64,000 nt of DNA from Hyphomicrobiales bacterium (lineage in GTDB: Bacteria; Pseudomonadota; Alphaproteobacteria; Rhizobiales; Rhizobiaceae), in contig UBNV01000006.1 of assembly GCA_900466945.1 (NCBI GenBank), forward strand, positions 248,001 through 312,000, written 5' to 3'. The notes beneath the pieces are model-generated. The model had not been told where the DNA came from, ran no database searches, and saw nothing but the letters and a program-made list of their open reading frames with translations. The position numbers were made by a program, and so were the translations under genes. Below, one piece after another: positions 1 through 7,779 of the stretch (its first letter is position 1; each line of letters starts with the position of its first letter).

Positions 1-462
1 CGCAAGGCTGACCGGCTTGGCGAGCGGGCCGTAGAAGGCAGGCTCCGCCACCTCGATCTCCAGCATCTCGGGCGTCAGGCCGAAATCCTGCACCATGTCG
101 GTGAGGCGCAAGGCAAAATCCCCGGCACAGAGGTCGAAGGCGGTGGCATTGACGCTGATCCGCCCGAAATCATGCCCCTCCGCCCGCCAGCGGGCGGCCT
201 GGCGCAGCGTGGTCGAGAGCACGAAGTCGCGGATCGACAGCGATAACATCGGATCGCGAAAAACGGAGCGGAAATCCTGCGCCACTGCCAGCCTGTCCGG
301 ACCCAGGCGCCAACGCAACAAGGTTTCGACGCTGTCCACTTCGCGCTGGTCGACGGAATAGATGGGTTGATAGGTGAGCTCGAAGCGACCGCGTTGCAGC
401 GCGCGCTTTGCATTGTTGACCAGAACGATGTGATCCAGACTGCTGTCCAAGCTCCACCCCAT
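1..462 (-). CDS. EAL-domain protein, N-terminal part (runs off the left edge)
   Basis: The 154 visible residues begin an EAL domain almost at once, with no room for a GGDEF domain in front. EAL proteins hydrolyse cyclic di-GMP to pGpG in the cytoplasm. The signature motif reads VETLLRW in place of the usual EALLRW, so the catalytic Glu is kept. VNATAFDL supplies the Asn of the usual VNLSA motif, and EVAEPAF corresponds to the E-x-T-E motif with Ala for Thr. The metal ligands seen so far are therefore present, but the domain is divergent and its activity is uncertain. The ribosome binding site before the ATG is weak, and the frame stays open upstream, so a start further upstream is possible. 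The C-terminal half lies outside the window. Confidence 0.8.
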   Translation of the reverse strand, partial: MGWSLDSSLDHIVLVNNAKRALQRGRFELTYQPIYSVDQREVDSVETLLRWRLGPDRLAVAQDFRSVFRDPMLSLSIRDFVLSTTLRQAARWRAEGHDFGRISVNATAFDLCAGDFALRLTDMVQDFGLTPEMLEIEVAEPAFYGPLAKPVSLA

Positions 463-641
463 GAACCCACGGGCCCTTGCCCGCGAATTGTATCCCTCCA
501 CTATATATATCAGGGATAGTTGCCCGGAAGTGAACAAAAATAGACCGCAGACGGTGAGCTTTTATCACTGAGTTCTTGTGTCGCGCTTAAAAACGCGGCC
601 GTGACGCGCCTTGACCTGGGCGCGCCCTTCGCCTTTGCCTC

Positions 642-1898
642 TCAGGCCACCAGGGTCTGTGCGATCTTGAAACGCTTGGTGGTTTCACCCACCTTGTCGG
701 CCGGTTTCTCGAAGTGGTGCACGAAGATCTCGACGGCTTCCAGCAGGCTCGTGGTCGTCATGAACCGCTTCCGGTGCTGTGTCTGGTGAGGCATGGCAAT
801 CTCGCCTAGCATGATGGCGATGTTGCGCTTCGGATCCTTTAGCTCGGCTTCGGGAAAACCGGTGCCGACTCCCCCATTCTGGTTCAGCTGAAAAAGCCCG
901 AAGCTGCGTTCGCCGTTCAGGTTCTCCGCGGCGGGGTTCAAGCCGGATTCGGCGATCGCATTGGCGATGGCGGCAATCTGCTGGATTGCGCCAAAACCCG
1001 CGGCTGCGAAGCTCTCCGCAATGAGGCTCGCGATTGCTCTGCGCGAGGCTGGGATCTTGGGGGAGTTCAGGTTGATGCCTGCGACAGGCCGGGCAGGGCC
1101 GAAATTTGTCTCGAGCGAGGCGATCCTCTTGTCCACCTCCTGGCGCACATGTCCGCGGCTCGCCTCCAGCGCGGCCTCGAGCTGGCCCGCGGCGAGGCCG
1201 AGCGAGGTCTTGCCATCGGTGGAAAGCAACGGCTTGTCACGGCCGTCGAGATTGGCGGGATCGATCTTTTCCGCCTCGGCCACCTGCCGCGCTTGTGACA
1301 GGATCTCGGTGAGGTCGGTCCCGGGTTCCGTTATGGCAAGGGCAGCCGCGCCCGTCCCGAGCACCTGGGCGAGCAGCAGCTCGGCCATGCTGGGCTGCCG
1401 CGAAAGGGTCTCGGCGAGTGCCCTCTGCCGCGTCGAGGCCATCGCAGCGAATACCATCATCTGCGCACGCCACCGGGTAATATGTTCGGGCGAAAATTCG
1501 ATTTTCCAGTCAGGCTGGACCGCATTCAGCGCCCATTCCTGTTTGGTGAAGCCGATCGGACCGAAACCTTGGTCGCCAGCGATAGCGACGCCGGAGACAT
1601 TGCTCCTCAGCTGCGCGACCGCCATCAGATAGAAGGCGTTCACATCGAAGACGCCAGCCAGGTCGACACATTCCCAGGCAACGTCTTCGCGGCTCAGCGG
1701 GCCGAGAACATCCGACGTCTTGTTGATGGCGCCGTCGCTGACCCAGCCTTCCTGACCGGTTTCCTTCACCCTGATCTTCGTCCAGGGCAATGTGTTGTCG
1801 TCCAGCACTTCGACGACGGTTCCTTGCTTGAGCTCGGTTTCGGTCAATGGGCCGCCGGCGGTCTCTCTGAGTGTCCGGTCTGCAATCATGATAGGCAT
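642..1898 (-). CDS. SH3b-like plus phage-tail-lysozyme-like protein
   Basis: This 418-residue protein has an SH3b-like segment over about residues 1-60 (a VVEVLDDN...WTKIRV pattern, then a GWV). A long helical middle follows, and the C-terminal domain (about residues 310-390) carries AIAESGLNP and SFGLFQLNQ. That pattern is typical of phage-tail-type lysozymes, with the Glu of AESG as the likely catalytic acid. I infer a peptidoglycan hydrolase. No signal peptide is visible, so its route to the wall is unknown. The start at 1898 was chosen over a longer frame because AGGAGG lies 8 bases upstream of it. The next gene on the same strand, 88 bases upstream, encodes a lipoprotein, so the two may be co-transcribed. 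No other phage gene is nearby. Confidence 0.7.
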   Translation of the reverse strand: MPIMIADRTLRETAGGPLTETELKQGTVVEVLDDNTLPWTKIRVKETGQEGWVSDGAINKTSDVLGPLSREDVAWECVDLAGVFDVNAFYLMAVAQLRSNVSGVAIAGDQGFGPIGFTKQEWALNAVQPDWKIEFSPEHITRWRAQMMVFAAMASTRQRALAETLSRQPSMAELLLAQVLGTGAAALAITEPGTDLTEILSQARQVAEAEKIDPANLDGRDKPLLSTDGKTSLGLAAGQLEAALEASRGHVRQEVDKRIASLETNFGPARPVAGINLNSPKIPASRRAIASLIAESFAAAGFGAIQQIAAIANAIAESGLNPAAENLNGERSFGLFQLNQNGGVGTGFPEAELKDPKRNIAIMLGEIAMPHQTQHRKRFMTTTSLLEAVEIFVHHFEKPADKVGETTKRFKIAQTLVA

Positions 1899-1986
1899 GG
1901 CATGTCCTCCTGATGACATTCCTTTTGCGGATCGATCAATTGTAGAACCAGGGCCGAAGCCGGAGCGGCGCTGTTCCCGGCGCGTG

Positions 1987-3045
1987 TCAGCGGGACTGGT
2001 CGCCTGCGTCTAAAGCATCACGGACGCCGCGTTCGGCACAGGTTTTCCCTGCCGCCAGGTCTGCCTCCTCGGTTAGCATTTCGATTTCGGAACTGTTGAT
2101 GCCGGTCGCCTCCATGTCCGGTCGCAAGGCATTACGTCCCAGCAGGAATTGCCGGATCGCCTGATCCGTGGCCGGACCCGGCTTCCCGTCGTTCGGTACG
2201 CAGACGAGCGTCTGTACAAGCTTCAACCTCTCCGTCGTAATCAGTTCGCTGAAGCGGCTAATGGTCCGCCGAGGCGCTTGCGCCGGCAGCGACGTATTGA
2301 CGTCCGTCGGCTCCTGCAGCGCTGCCGCCACGACCGGATCGCGCACGCTGCCGACCTGGATCTCGACGCTGCCACCCCCTGTTGCTAGCACCGGCACGGC
2401 CGCTGCGGCACTCACATGCTCGACGAGCGAGGCCTCGATCGTCGCCGGCAAGCAGAGATCGAGGTAGCCGCGAATATGGCCATAGGATTCGGCGGGAGTA
2501 TCGATCTGGCTCCGCTGCTGGTCCACGCCCGTGCGATAGGCGCGCGACAGTTCGCTCACGAATGCTTTCGTCGTGGCCGGCGGCAATTGATAGAGATAGG
2601 TCCCGCTGACGATGTCGGTAAGGCTGGAGGCGAGCCCGAAGGCCTGTGCCACCACCGCCATGGAAAGCTGGGATGCCTCGGTGGCGAAAAGAATGGCATT
2701 CGTCGTCTGTCCGCCGACCGAAAGCGTGGAGCGGATCGCATCCTTGCGCCGGTTCAGCTTGAAGAGACGATCGAAATAGGCCGAGCAGGCGTCATCGACA
2801 TAATTGAAACCGGCGAGCGTTACATCATACCACCCAAACGTCGCCCCGCCGTATCCGGCATCCTGCCGTAGCCCGTCGAGCACACCTCTACGATTGAGGC
2901 TGGACTTTTCGACGCTCGGTCCGCTCAGCACGGGTCCGATGCCGTCGGCAAGATCGACTGCACCGTTGCAGCCGGTCAGACTGAGCGAAAGAAGCGCAAA
3001 TACCCAAGGCGCGCGCGGTCGCGTGACCGCTCGAAAATGAGCCAT
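1987..3045 (-). CDS. hypothetical lipoprotein with a peptidoglycan-binding-like tail
   Basis: The N-terminus has basic residues, a hydrophobic stretch and the lipobox LTGC, with the lipidated Cys at about residue 26. This predicts a lipoprotein of the inner or outer membrane. Residues 60-250 are mostly helical and resemble no family I know. Near the C-terminus, DGKPGPATDQAIRQF resembles the peptidoglycan_binding_1 motif (D-G-x-x-G-P-x-T-x-x-A-I-x-x-F). A role at the cell wall beside the lysozyme-like protein downstream is an inference. The second of two adjacent ATG codons was chosen because a G-rich ribosome binding site sits 5 bases before it. Confidence 0.7.
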   Translation of the reverse strand: MAHFRAVTRPRAPWVFALLSLSLTGCNGAVDLADGIGPVLSGPSVEKSSLNRRGVLDGLRQDAGYGGATFGWYDVTLAGFNYVDDACSAYFDRLFKLNRRKDAIRSTLSVGGQTTNAILFATEASQLSMAVVAQAFGLASSLTDIVSGTYLYQLPPATTKAFVSELSRAYRTGVDQQRSQIDTPAESYGHIRGYLDLCLPATIEASLVEHVSAAAAVPVLATGGGSVEIQVGSVRDPVVAAALQEPTDVNTSLPAQAPRRTISRFSELITTERLKLVQTLVCVPNDGKPGPATDQAIRQFLLGRNALRPDMEATGINSSEIEMLTEEADLAAGKTCAERGVRDALDAGDQSR

Positions 3046-3235
3046 CATGTCCCCCAGGCGCAGGCGCCAACCTGCATCCTTCCGCGCTCATCCTGATAAT
3101 GGGCGCCACCTGGAGTAGAGAATACATGAAGTTGCACGCAAGTAAATATTGCGTGTATAGTTGGCAGAAAAATTACCTGAGATTGCATCCGCGTGCAGGA
3201 GCGAGCGTCCTGCGGAACCGGCTGCTTTCCTCGCT

Positions 3236-4798
3236 TTACCGTCTCAGACTGCCGAGAATCCCGCGCACCAGCGCCCGCCCGACCGAAGTCGCGACCGAGC
3301 GTGCCGCACTTTTCATCGCCGCCTCGATCACGGTCTCGCGCTGGTACCCGGAGCTGCGTTTGGTCGTCGTGCGTCCGGAAGACGTCTCCGTCGGCTCGTC
3401 GCCAAAACCCGGAAGCGTCCAGCGACCGGCAGCGCTGTCGCCGCCGTCAGCCTTTTCCTCGGCCTCGCGTTTGGCCGCTTCCGCTTCGGCTGCCTTCTTG
3501 GCGCGTGCCGAGAGGATCTCGTAGGCCGATTCCGAGTCCAGATCGATGTCGTACTGGCCGGCGACCGGAGAGAGGTTCATCACCTTCTGCCGTGTGGAGT
3601 CGTCGATCGGCCCGACCTTGCCCGAAGGCGGGCGGATCAGCGTGCGCTCCACCATGGAGGGAATTCCCTTGGCTTCGAGCGTCGAGACCAGCGCCTCGCC
3701 GATGCCGAGCTGGGTGATCGTATCGGCGCAGTCGAAGGCCGGATTGGGTCGGAAGGTGTCGGCCGCCGTCCTCACCGCCTTCTGCTCGCGCGGGGTATAG
3801 GCGCGCAGCGCATGCTGCACCCGGTTGCCGAGCTGGGCGAGCACGGTTTCCGGCACGTCGAGCGGGTTCTGCGTGACGAAATAGACGCCGACCCCCTTGG
3901 AGCGGATCAGTCGCACCACCTGTTCCACCCGCTCGATCAGCACCTTCGGCGCATCGTTGAAGAGGAGATGCGCCTCGTCGAAGAAGAAGACCAGCTTCGG
4001 CTTGTCGAGATCACCCACCTCAGGCAGTTCCTCGAACAATTCCGAGAGCAGCCAGAGCAGGAAGGTCGCGTAAAGCCTGGGGTTCATCATCAGCTTGTCG
4101 GCAGCGAGGATCGAGATCGCGCCACGCCCGTCATTTGTCGTGCGCATGATGTCGGTGACCTTGAGCGCCGGCTCGCCGAAGAAATTCTCCGCCCCCTGCT
4201 GCTCGAGGATCAGAAGTCCGCGCTGCAGCGTGGCGATCGAGGCCTTGGAGATGAGGCCGAACTGGCTGGAAAGCTCGGTGGCATGCTCGGCCATATAGGT
4301 GAGCAGCGCCTGCAGATCCTTGAGGTCCATCAGCGGCAGCCCGCCTTCGTCGGCGATCTTGAAGGCGATGTTGAGCGCGCCTTCCTGGGCCTCCGAAGCA
4401 TTCATCAGCCGCGAGAGAAGCAGCGGCCCCATCTCGGCGACGGTGGTGCGCACCCGGTGACCCTTTTCGCCATAGAGATCCCAGAAGATGACGGGGAATT
4501 CCGCTGGTGCGTAATCGGTAAAGCCGATCTGCTCCGCCCGCTGCGTGATCCAGTCCTTCGGCTCGCCCATGGCAGCAATGCCGGAGAGGTCGCCCTTGAT
4601 GTCGGAGGCGAAGACCGGAACGCCGGCTTCGGAGAAACTCTCCGCCAGAACCTGCAGGGTGACGGTCTTGCCGGTGCCCGTGGCCCCGGTCACGATGCCG
4701 TGGCGGTTGCCGTATTTCAGCGCCAGATATTCGGCCTTGTTCAGGCTGTCGTCCGGGTTGCGGCTGGTGCCGAGATAGAGCGAACCTTCTTGCAGCAT
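3236..4798 (-). CDS. HerA-like helicase, DUF853 (YjgR-type) family
   Basis: This 520-residue P-loop ATPase belongs to the HerA/FtsK superfamily. The Walker A motif GATGTGKT lies near residue 40, and a hydrophobic strand ending in FFFDEAHLLF gives Walker B near residue 275. The family is annotated as helicase HerA-like (DUF853). It forms hexameric DNA-dependent motors in related proteins, but the role of the YjgR branch is poorly known. The C-terminal 100 residues are charged and low in complexity, followed by a basic helix. The start at the internal Met (MLQEG) is preferred because GGGAGA precedes it and because family members begin there; an upstream ATG at 4822 is the alternative. The gene is monocistronic and divergent from the next gene. 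Confidence 0.85.
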   Translation of the reverse strand: MLQEGSLYLGTSRNPDDSLNKAEYLALKYGNRHGIVTGATGTGKTVTLQVLAESFSEAGVPVFASDIKGDLSGIAAMGEPKDWITQRAEQIGFTDYAPAEFPVIFWDLYGEKGHRVRTTVAEMGPLLLSRLMNASEAQEGALNIAFKIADEGGLPLMDLKDLQALLTYMAEHATELSSQFGLISKASIATLQRGLLILEQQGAENFFGEPALKVTDIMRTTNDGRGAISILAADKLMMNPRLYATFLLWLLSELFEELPEVGDLDKPKLVFFFDEAHLLFNDAPKVLIERVEQVVRLIRSKGVGVYFVTQNPLDVPETVLAQLGNRVQHALRAYTPREQKAVRTAADTFRPNPAFDCADTITQLGIGEALVSTLEAKGIPSMVERTLIRPPSGKVGPIDDSTRQKVMNLSPVAGQYDIDLDSESAYEILSARAKKAAEAEAAKREAEEKADGGDSAAGRWTLPGFGDEPTETSSGRTTTKRSSGYQRETVIEAAMKSAARSVATSVGRALVRGILGSLRR

Positions 4799-4998
4799 GC
4801 GGACGTTTCTCCCATTCGTCATCAGGACTTCAGCTTGCTCTTATAGGAGGACTATGGGACATCGACAACGGTTGGATGTGCCGCCATGATGCGGGCAATC
4901 CGGCTCCGGAATGGGCGGTCGGTCCATGCCATCGATCCCGGCAAATTTCGCGGGCTCGAGACCACCAGCGCTTGAGTTCGGAAAAAACATCCATTACG

Positions 4999-5014
4999 TT
5001 GACGTTAACGTCAA
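4999..5014. promoter_or_regulatory. perfect 16-bp palindrome, candidate operator
   Basis: TTGACGTTAACGTCAA is exactly self-complementary. It lies 25 bases before the start of the next gene and just upstream of its ribosome binding site, in the divergent gap with the HerA-like gene. The half-site resembles ACGT-type operators of MerR-family regulators. No regulator is encoded next to it. Confidence 0.5.
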
Positions 5015-5039
5015 AAATCCCTGCAGGAGGACTCTGAAG

Positions 5040-5432
5040 ATGAGCGAAATCGTCACCCGCATCGCCGAAAATGTCGGCATTTCCCAGGACAAGGCCGAAA
5101 CGGCGCTCGGCATGATGCTCGGCTTCCTGCAGCGCGAAGCAGCCGACGGCCCGGTCGCCCGCATGATCGAAGCGATCCCGGGTGCCGCCGAACTCGTCGC
5201 CAAGCACAATGGCGAAGGCGCCGGCGGCGGCGGCCTGCTCGGCGGCCTGATGAGCGCCATCGGCGGCGGCGGCATTATGGGCCTCGGCCAGCAACTCATG
5301 GCCCAGGGCCTCGGCATGGGCGAGATCTCCACCCTCGCCAAGGAGACCATGGCAGTTGCCCGCGAATATGCTGGCGCCGACGTGGTCGACGAAGTCGTGG
5401 CGTCAGTTCCGGGCCTCAGCCAGTTCGTCTGA
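5040..5432 (+). CDS. small protein, DUF2267-like, with Gly-rich hinge
   Basis: This 130-residue soluble protein starts with helices (MSEIVTRIAENVGISQDKAETALG) resembling DUF2267-type proteins. A glycine-rich linker covers about residues 60-80, and a C-terminal helical segment ends in VPGLSQFV. No catalytic motif is visible and the function is unknown. The start was set by GCAGGAGG 9 bases upstream; a longer open frame from 4911 has no such site. A strong terminator follows 30 bases after the stop, and a perfect palindrome precedes the gene, so it is probably a regulated single-gene unit. Confidence 0.65.
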   Translation: MSEIVTRIAENVGISQDKAETALGMMLGFLQREAADGPVARMIEAIPGAAELVAKHNGEGAGGGGLLGGLMSAIGGGGIMGLGQQLMAQGLGMGEISTLAKETMAVAREYAGADVVDEVVASVPGLSQFV

Positions 5433-5461
5433 GCTACCTGACTCGCAGAAGAGAAGATCAA

Positions 5462-5489
5462 CCGCCGGATGCAGATCCGGCGGTTTTTT
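5462..5489 (+). terminator. Rho-independent terminator
   Basis: CCGCCGGAT and ATCCGGCGG form a perfect 9-bp stem around the loop GCAG, followed by six T. It ends the DUF2267-like gene. Confidence 0.93.
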
Positions 5490-5513
5490 CATGACGACGG
5501 CTAAGCGTGTGTT

Positions 5514-5529
5514 GTTCCATTCATGGAAC
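5514..5529. promoter_or_regulatory. inverted repeat, candidate operator
   Basis: GTTCCAT and ATGGAAC are exact 7-bp arms separated by TC. It lies about 245 bases before the first chemoreceptor, and no cognate regulator is nearby. Confidence 0.35.
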
Positions 5530-5673
5530 ATACCAACCCTGTCCTCACGCGGGCCAGGGTGAAAGTGCAGAACACCCACTATAGACCCCCTAAATCTTGG
5601 GTGCCCATGGTTTTCAGGGCCTGTGAGATTTTTCGAATTCAACCTTTTTTGGGTCTTTCTCATCGATTTCCCG

Positions 5674-5698
5674 TTTGACGTTTGTCATTTATGACAAA
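5674..5698 (+). promoter_or_regulatory. upstream element of the first chemoreceptor
   Basis: TTTGACGTTTGTCA (5674-5687) recurs as TTTGACGTTTATCA at 7681-7694. It stands 100 and 99 bases before the two paralogous start codons. It overlaps an inverted repeat, TTTGTCAT and ATGACAAA, separated by TT (5681-5698), which is absent from the second copy. The TTGACG core could be a -35 element, but no convincing -10 follows at 17 bases. Confidence 0.5.
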
Positions 5699-5773
5699 AC
5701 ACGTCCCGCCATTTAGCAGGCGTTAACATAACGCAGGTTTGATTGAGGCATATATCCACGCCTGGGGGCCAAT

Positions 5774-7462
5774 ATGCTGTCGAACTACCTGAACGCGAAC
5801 AAGCTTGCAGATGACATGAAGGCGCTTTCCACGGCGCAGGCAATGATCTCGTTCGCGCCGGATGGTACTATCCTCCATGCCAACGAAAACTTCCTGAAGA
5901 CCCTCGGCTATAGCCTCGAGGAGATCGTCGGCAAGCATCACCGCATCTTCTGCGAAGACGCGATCCGCAATTCTCCCGATTACCAGCGCTTCTGGTCAGA
6001 ACTCGCCGCCGGTCGTTTCCAGAGCGGCCAGTTCCGCCGCCAGAGCAAGGCCGGCGACGATGTCTGGATCGAGGCGACCTATAATCCGGTCTTCAGCGGC
6101 GGCCGTGTGGTCCGCATCCTGAAGATCGCCTCCGACATTACGGCCAGCAAGATCGCCTCCCTGCATGATGGCAACCGGCTGCGGGCAATTGACCAGTCCC
6201 AGGCGATCATCGAGTTCGAGGTGGATGGCACCATCGTCCAGGCCAACGAGAATTTCCTCAAAGCCATGGGCTACGATCATGCCGAAATCGTCGGCAAGCA
6301 TCACCGCATGTTCTGCGATCCCTCCTATGTCGATACTTCGGATTATGCCAAGTTCTGGGAACGCCTGCGCGCCGGCGAATTCATCGCTTCCAACTTCGTG
6401 CGCTACGGCAAGGGCGGTCGCGAGGTCTGGATCCAGGCGGCCTACACGCCGGTCTTCAATTCCCGCGGCAAGGTCTACAAGGTCATCAAGGTCGCTGCTG
6501 ACATCAGCCCGCGCATGCGCGCCGTCAAGATCATCGGCGCCGCGATCAAGCGCCTTGCCGAAGGCGACCTGACGGTGCGCCTGAACGAACCGCTGGACTC
6601 GGTTCTCGAAGACACCCGCCTCGACGTCAACACGGCGGCAGAAGCGCTCGATCAGACCATGACTGGCATCGTGCGTGCCGCCCAGGCGCTGTCCGAAAAC
6701 GCCGCCGTCATCAGCGACGTCTCCAACAGCATCGCTGCCAACGGTGAACGCCAGGCCGCAACGGTCGAGGAAACGGCCGCAGCCCTCGAAGAGATCAACC
6801 GCACGGTCAAGGACACGACCACCCGGACGCTCGCCACCACCCGCCTCGTCAGCGAGACCCGCGCCAATGCAGAAGCCTCGGGCACGGTCGTCACCCAGGC
6901 GACCACGGCCATGGACGAGATCGCCGGCTCCTCGCGCGAAATCGAAAACATCATCGGCGTGATCGACGAGATCGCCTTCCAGACCAATCTGCTGGCGCTG
7001 AATGCTGGCGTCGAGGCGGCAAGGGCAGGCGAGGCGGGCAAGGGTTTTGCGGTCGTCGCCCAGGAGGTCCGCGAGCTCGCCCAGCGCTCCGCCAGCGCCG
7101 CCAAGGACATCAAGGGGCTGATCGCAAAGTCCGCGAGTGCCGTGCGCCACGGCGTCGCTCTCGTCGACCAGACCGGCCATGCGCTTGAGTCGATCGTCAA
7201 CCAGGTCCAGGAAATCGACGGCAATGTCGATGCCATCTCGACGGCGGCCCGCGACCAGGCGCAAGGGATTGGCGAAATCAACGGCTCGATCAACATGCTC
7301 GACAAGGTGACGCAGCAGAGTGCCGCGACCGTCGAGGAGGCAAGCGCCGCCGCCAATTCCCTCGCCGATGGCGCAAGAGACCTCTACGCGCTCGTCTCCC
7401 GCTTCCAGACCTCGGCGCTTCGGCCAGGCCAGGTGCGGCACGCGGTAGGCCGGGCCGCCTGA
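5774..7462 (+). CDS. soluble methyl-accepting chemotaxis protein with two PAS domains
   Basis: This 562-residue chemoreceptor has no transmembrane segment, so it should act in the cytoplasm. PAS domains at about residues 15-120 and 137-243 share the same pattern (ISF-DGTI--ANENFLK-LGY, then VGKHHR-FC). A HAMP-like connector (AEGDLTVRL) follows near residue 260. The signalling domain has the conserved tip around residues 395-435 ([20 protein letters not shown], then [14 protein letters not shown]), which binds CheA and CheW. PAS domains of this kind often bind haem or flavin and sense redox state or oxygen; the ligand here is not known. The next gene is a tandem paralogue of identical length. 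Confidence 0.92.
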   Translation: MLSNYLNANKLADDMKALSTAQAMISFAPDGTILHANENFLKTLGYSLEEIVGKHHRIFCEDAIRNSPDYQRFWSELAAGRFQSGQFRRQSKAGDDVWIEATYNPVFSGGRVVRILKIASDITASKIASLHDGNRLRAIDQSQAIIEFEVDGTIVQANENFLKAMGYDHAEIVGKHHRMFCDPSYVDTSDYAKFWERLRAGEFIASNFVRYGKGGREVWIQAAYTPVFNSRGKVYKVIKVAADISPRMRAVKIIGAAIKRLAEGDLTVRLNEPLDSVLEDTRLDVNTAAEALDQTMTGIVRAAQALSENAAVISDVSNSIAANGERQAATVEETAAALEEINRTVKDTTTRTLATTRLVSETRANAEASGTVVTQATTAMDEIAGSSREIENIIGVIDEIAFQTNLLALNAGVEAARAGEAGKGFAVVAQEVRELAQRSASAAKDIKGLIAKSASAVRHGVALVDQTGHALESIVNQVQEIDGNVDAISTAARDQAQGIGEINGSINMLDKVTQQSAATVEEASAAANSLADGARDLYALVSRFQTSALRPGQVRHAVGRAA

Positions 7463-7779
7463 CGGGCTCTCATCCCGCTGTCTGCTCCGGGGGCATTCTC
7501 TCTCCGGCATGGACGGAGACCTGCAATCACAAAAATGAAGACACGCGCCCGGTCAACCGCCGGGCGCATGTCTGTGTTCATTTCCGATCGGTTCCGGTCA
7601 GGAACGGGCAAGGTGACAGCGGCAATTCCATAAGGATGCAGTCATTCATCCAAGGATAGCATTGATGTTGCGCGCACATTTTTGACGTTTATCAATTCTG
7701 CTAATCCTGGATACGGAATTTAGTAAACATTAATATTCAGGTGATTAGGTATATTCGAGAAACCTCAAGAGGCACGAAT
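7463..7779. other. non-coding region between the chemoreceptor paralogues
   Basis: The 317-base gap holds a GC-rich hairpin (7545-7567, arms GCGCCCGG and CCGGGCGC, without a clear T-run). Its second half is AT-rich and resembles the region upstream of the first receptor: TTTGACGTTTATCA at 7681-7694 and a TAAACATTAA stretch near 7734. It looks like an independent promoter. Confidence 0.6.

Larger units (their letters stand above)
5433..5773. other. non-coding region between the small protein and the first chemoreceptor
   Basis: The 341-base gap holds a terminator and two separate inverted repeats (5514-5529 and 5681-5698). It also holds a TTTGACGTTTGTCA element that recurs before the second chemoreceptor. 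I see no convincing gene in it. Confidence 0.7.

Noticed and set aside
3161-4846. A 561-codon plus-strand frame opposite the HerA-like gene
   Set aside because: It has no recognisable domain and is rich in Arg, Gly and Asp, as expected from the antisense of a GC-rich gene; the minus strand has Walker motifs.
5996-7510. A 504-codon minus-strand frame opposite the first chemoreceptor
   Set aside because: It is an antisense shadow; the second chemoreceptor has a similar shadow, which follows from the duplication and not from a second gene.
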